Shown one piece after another: positions 63,665 through 64,000 of a stretch of 64,000 bases of DNA. The DNA is from Anianabacter salinae (lineage in GTDB: Bacteria > Pseudomonadota > Alphaproteobacteria > Rhodobacterales > Rhodobacteraceae), in NCBI RefSeq assembly GCF_019061145.1, contig NZ_JAHQZS010000003.1, forward strand, positions 248,001 to 312,000, written 5' to 3'. Position numbers and translations under genes: made by a program. The first letter of the stretch is position 1. Every line of letters starts with the position of its first letter. The notes under the pieces were generated by a model, which was not told the DNA's origin, ran no database searches, and saw nothing but the letters and a program-made list of their open reading frames with translations.

Positions 63665-64000
63665 TGCGCGTCGAGGGGTATGGGCTGGTGGACCGCGCGC
63701 GCCCGGTGCGGTTTTCCTTTGACGGGCAGGGTCATGAGGGCTTCGCGGGCGATACGCTGGCCTCGGCGCTTCTGGCGGGCGGCATGCGGCTGATGGGGCG
63801 GTCGTTCAAGTATCACCGTCCGCGCGGGGTGTTCACCTGCGGATCGGAGGAGCCGTCGGCGCTGATGACGGTGGGGGATACGCCGAACGTGCGGGCGACG
63901 GTGCAGGAGGTGTTCGCGGGGCTGGAGGCGCGGTCGCAGAATGCCTGGCCCTCGCTCAAATGGGATGCGCTGGAGGTCAACGATCTGCTGTCGCCGTTCC
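63664..64000 (+). CDS. soxA: Sarcosine oxidase subunit alpha, 3' partial
   Basis: The first 112 codons are in the window, which ends mid-gene. The N-terminus (VDRARPVRFSFDGQGHEGFAGDTLASALLAGG; SFKYHRPRGVFTCGSEEP) is the conserved beta-grasp ferredoxin-like start of sarcosine oxidase alpha. Alpha carries NAD and tetrahydrofolate sites further on, out of view. Translation is coupled to the delta gene. Confidence 0.93.
   Translation, partial: MRVEGYGLVDRARPVRFSFDGQGHEGFAGDTLASALLAGGMRLMGRSFKYHRPRGVFTCGSEEPSALMTVGDTPNVRATVQEVFAGLEARSQNAWPSLKWDALEVNDLLSPF

Overview
The window looks like a high-GC alphaproteobacterial chromosome, most likely Rhodobacterales (Roseobacter/Rhodobacteraceae). I infer this from gene content: a complete Paracoccus-type sox cluster with soxCD, the hom-glpX-recJ block, chvE-gguABC with a divergent gbpR-like regulator, and sarcosine oxidase genes in the order beta-delta-alpha. 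No species marker is present, so the exact genus is not claimed. Both window edges cut genes.

Region 1 (1-15.6 kb) is an unusual block of same-strand genes. It holds a SulP/STAS anion transporter (5' end missing), a NuoM-like subunit, a very large DabA (inorganic-carbon transporter / carbonic-anhydrase-like subunit), then NuoL-like, NuoM-like, NuoM-like and MrpD/NuoN-like proton-channel proteins, and a response regulator with its histidine kinase. There are no complex I peripheral-arm or NuoH/A/J/K genes and no Mrp E/F/G genes. The block therefore looks like an expanded DAB-type bicarbonate/CO2 machine with five antiporter-like subunits. It is visibly less GC-rich than the rest of the window. 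This is the best candidate for a little-described system.

Region 2 (15.8-19.1 kb) holds a degenerate sugar-acid kinase paralogue and katG (bifunctional catalase-peroxidase) behind an AT-rich promoter region. Region 3 (19.1-32.5 kb) is thiosulfate oxidation: soxT, soxR and soxS on the minus strand, divergent from soxV-W-X-Y-Z-A-B-C-D-E-F, followed by a DUF302 protein and a Tat-exported metallo-beta-lactamase-fold hydrolase. Dyads between soxS/soxV and soxW/soxX are candidate SoxR operators.

Region 4 (32.7-49.8 kb) is sugar catabolism. The DgoK and DgoA enzymes converge on a minus-strand operon that runs chvE, gguA, gguB, gguC, L-arabonate-type dehydratase, Gfo/Idh/MocA sugar dehydrogenase, semialdehyde dehydrogenase, SMP-30 lactonase. 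Together these can support non-phosphorylative oxidation of D-galactose (De Ley-Doudoroff) and L-arabinose (Weimberg type). A second minus-strand operon has an SSS sodium/sugar symporter, an MscS channel, a Gfo/Idh/MocA gene interrupted by an in-frame TGA, and an SDR dehydrogenase.

Region 5 (49.8-64 kb) is mostly housekeeping: tRNA-Glu, recJ, glpX, hom, a small lipoprotein, a TetR regulator with a membrane protein, three Tad-type pseudopilin/TadG genes, glutamate dehydrogenase, a DUF6151-like protein, and the start of a sarcosine oxidase operon. A double hairpin and a possible repeat lie between its beta and delta genes. The names soxA/B/D are used in the literature for both sulfur oxidation and sarcosine oxidase; both systems occur here and they are unrelated. 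Outside these genes, the only stretches longer than 300 bases without a gene are 49846-50328 and 59387-59851.
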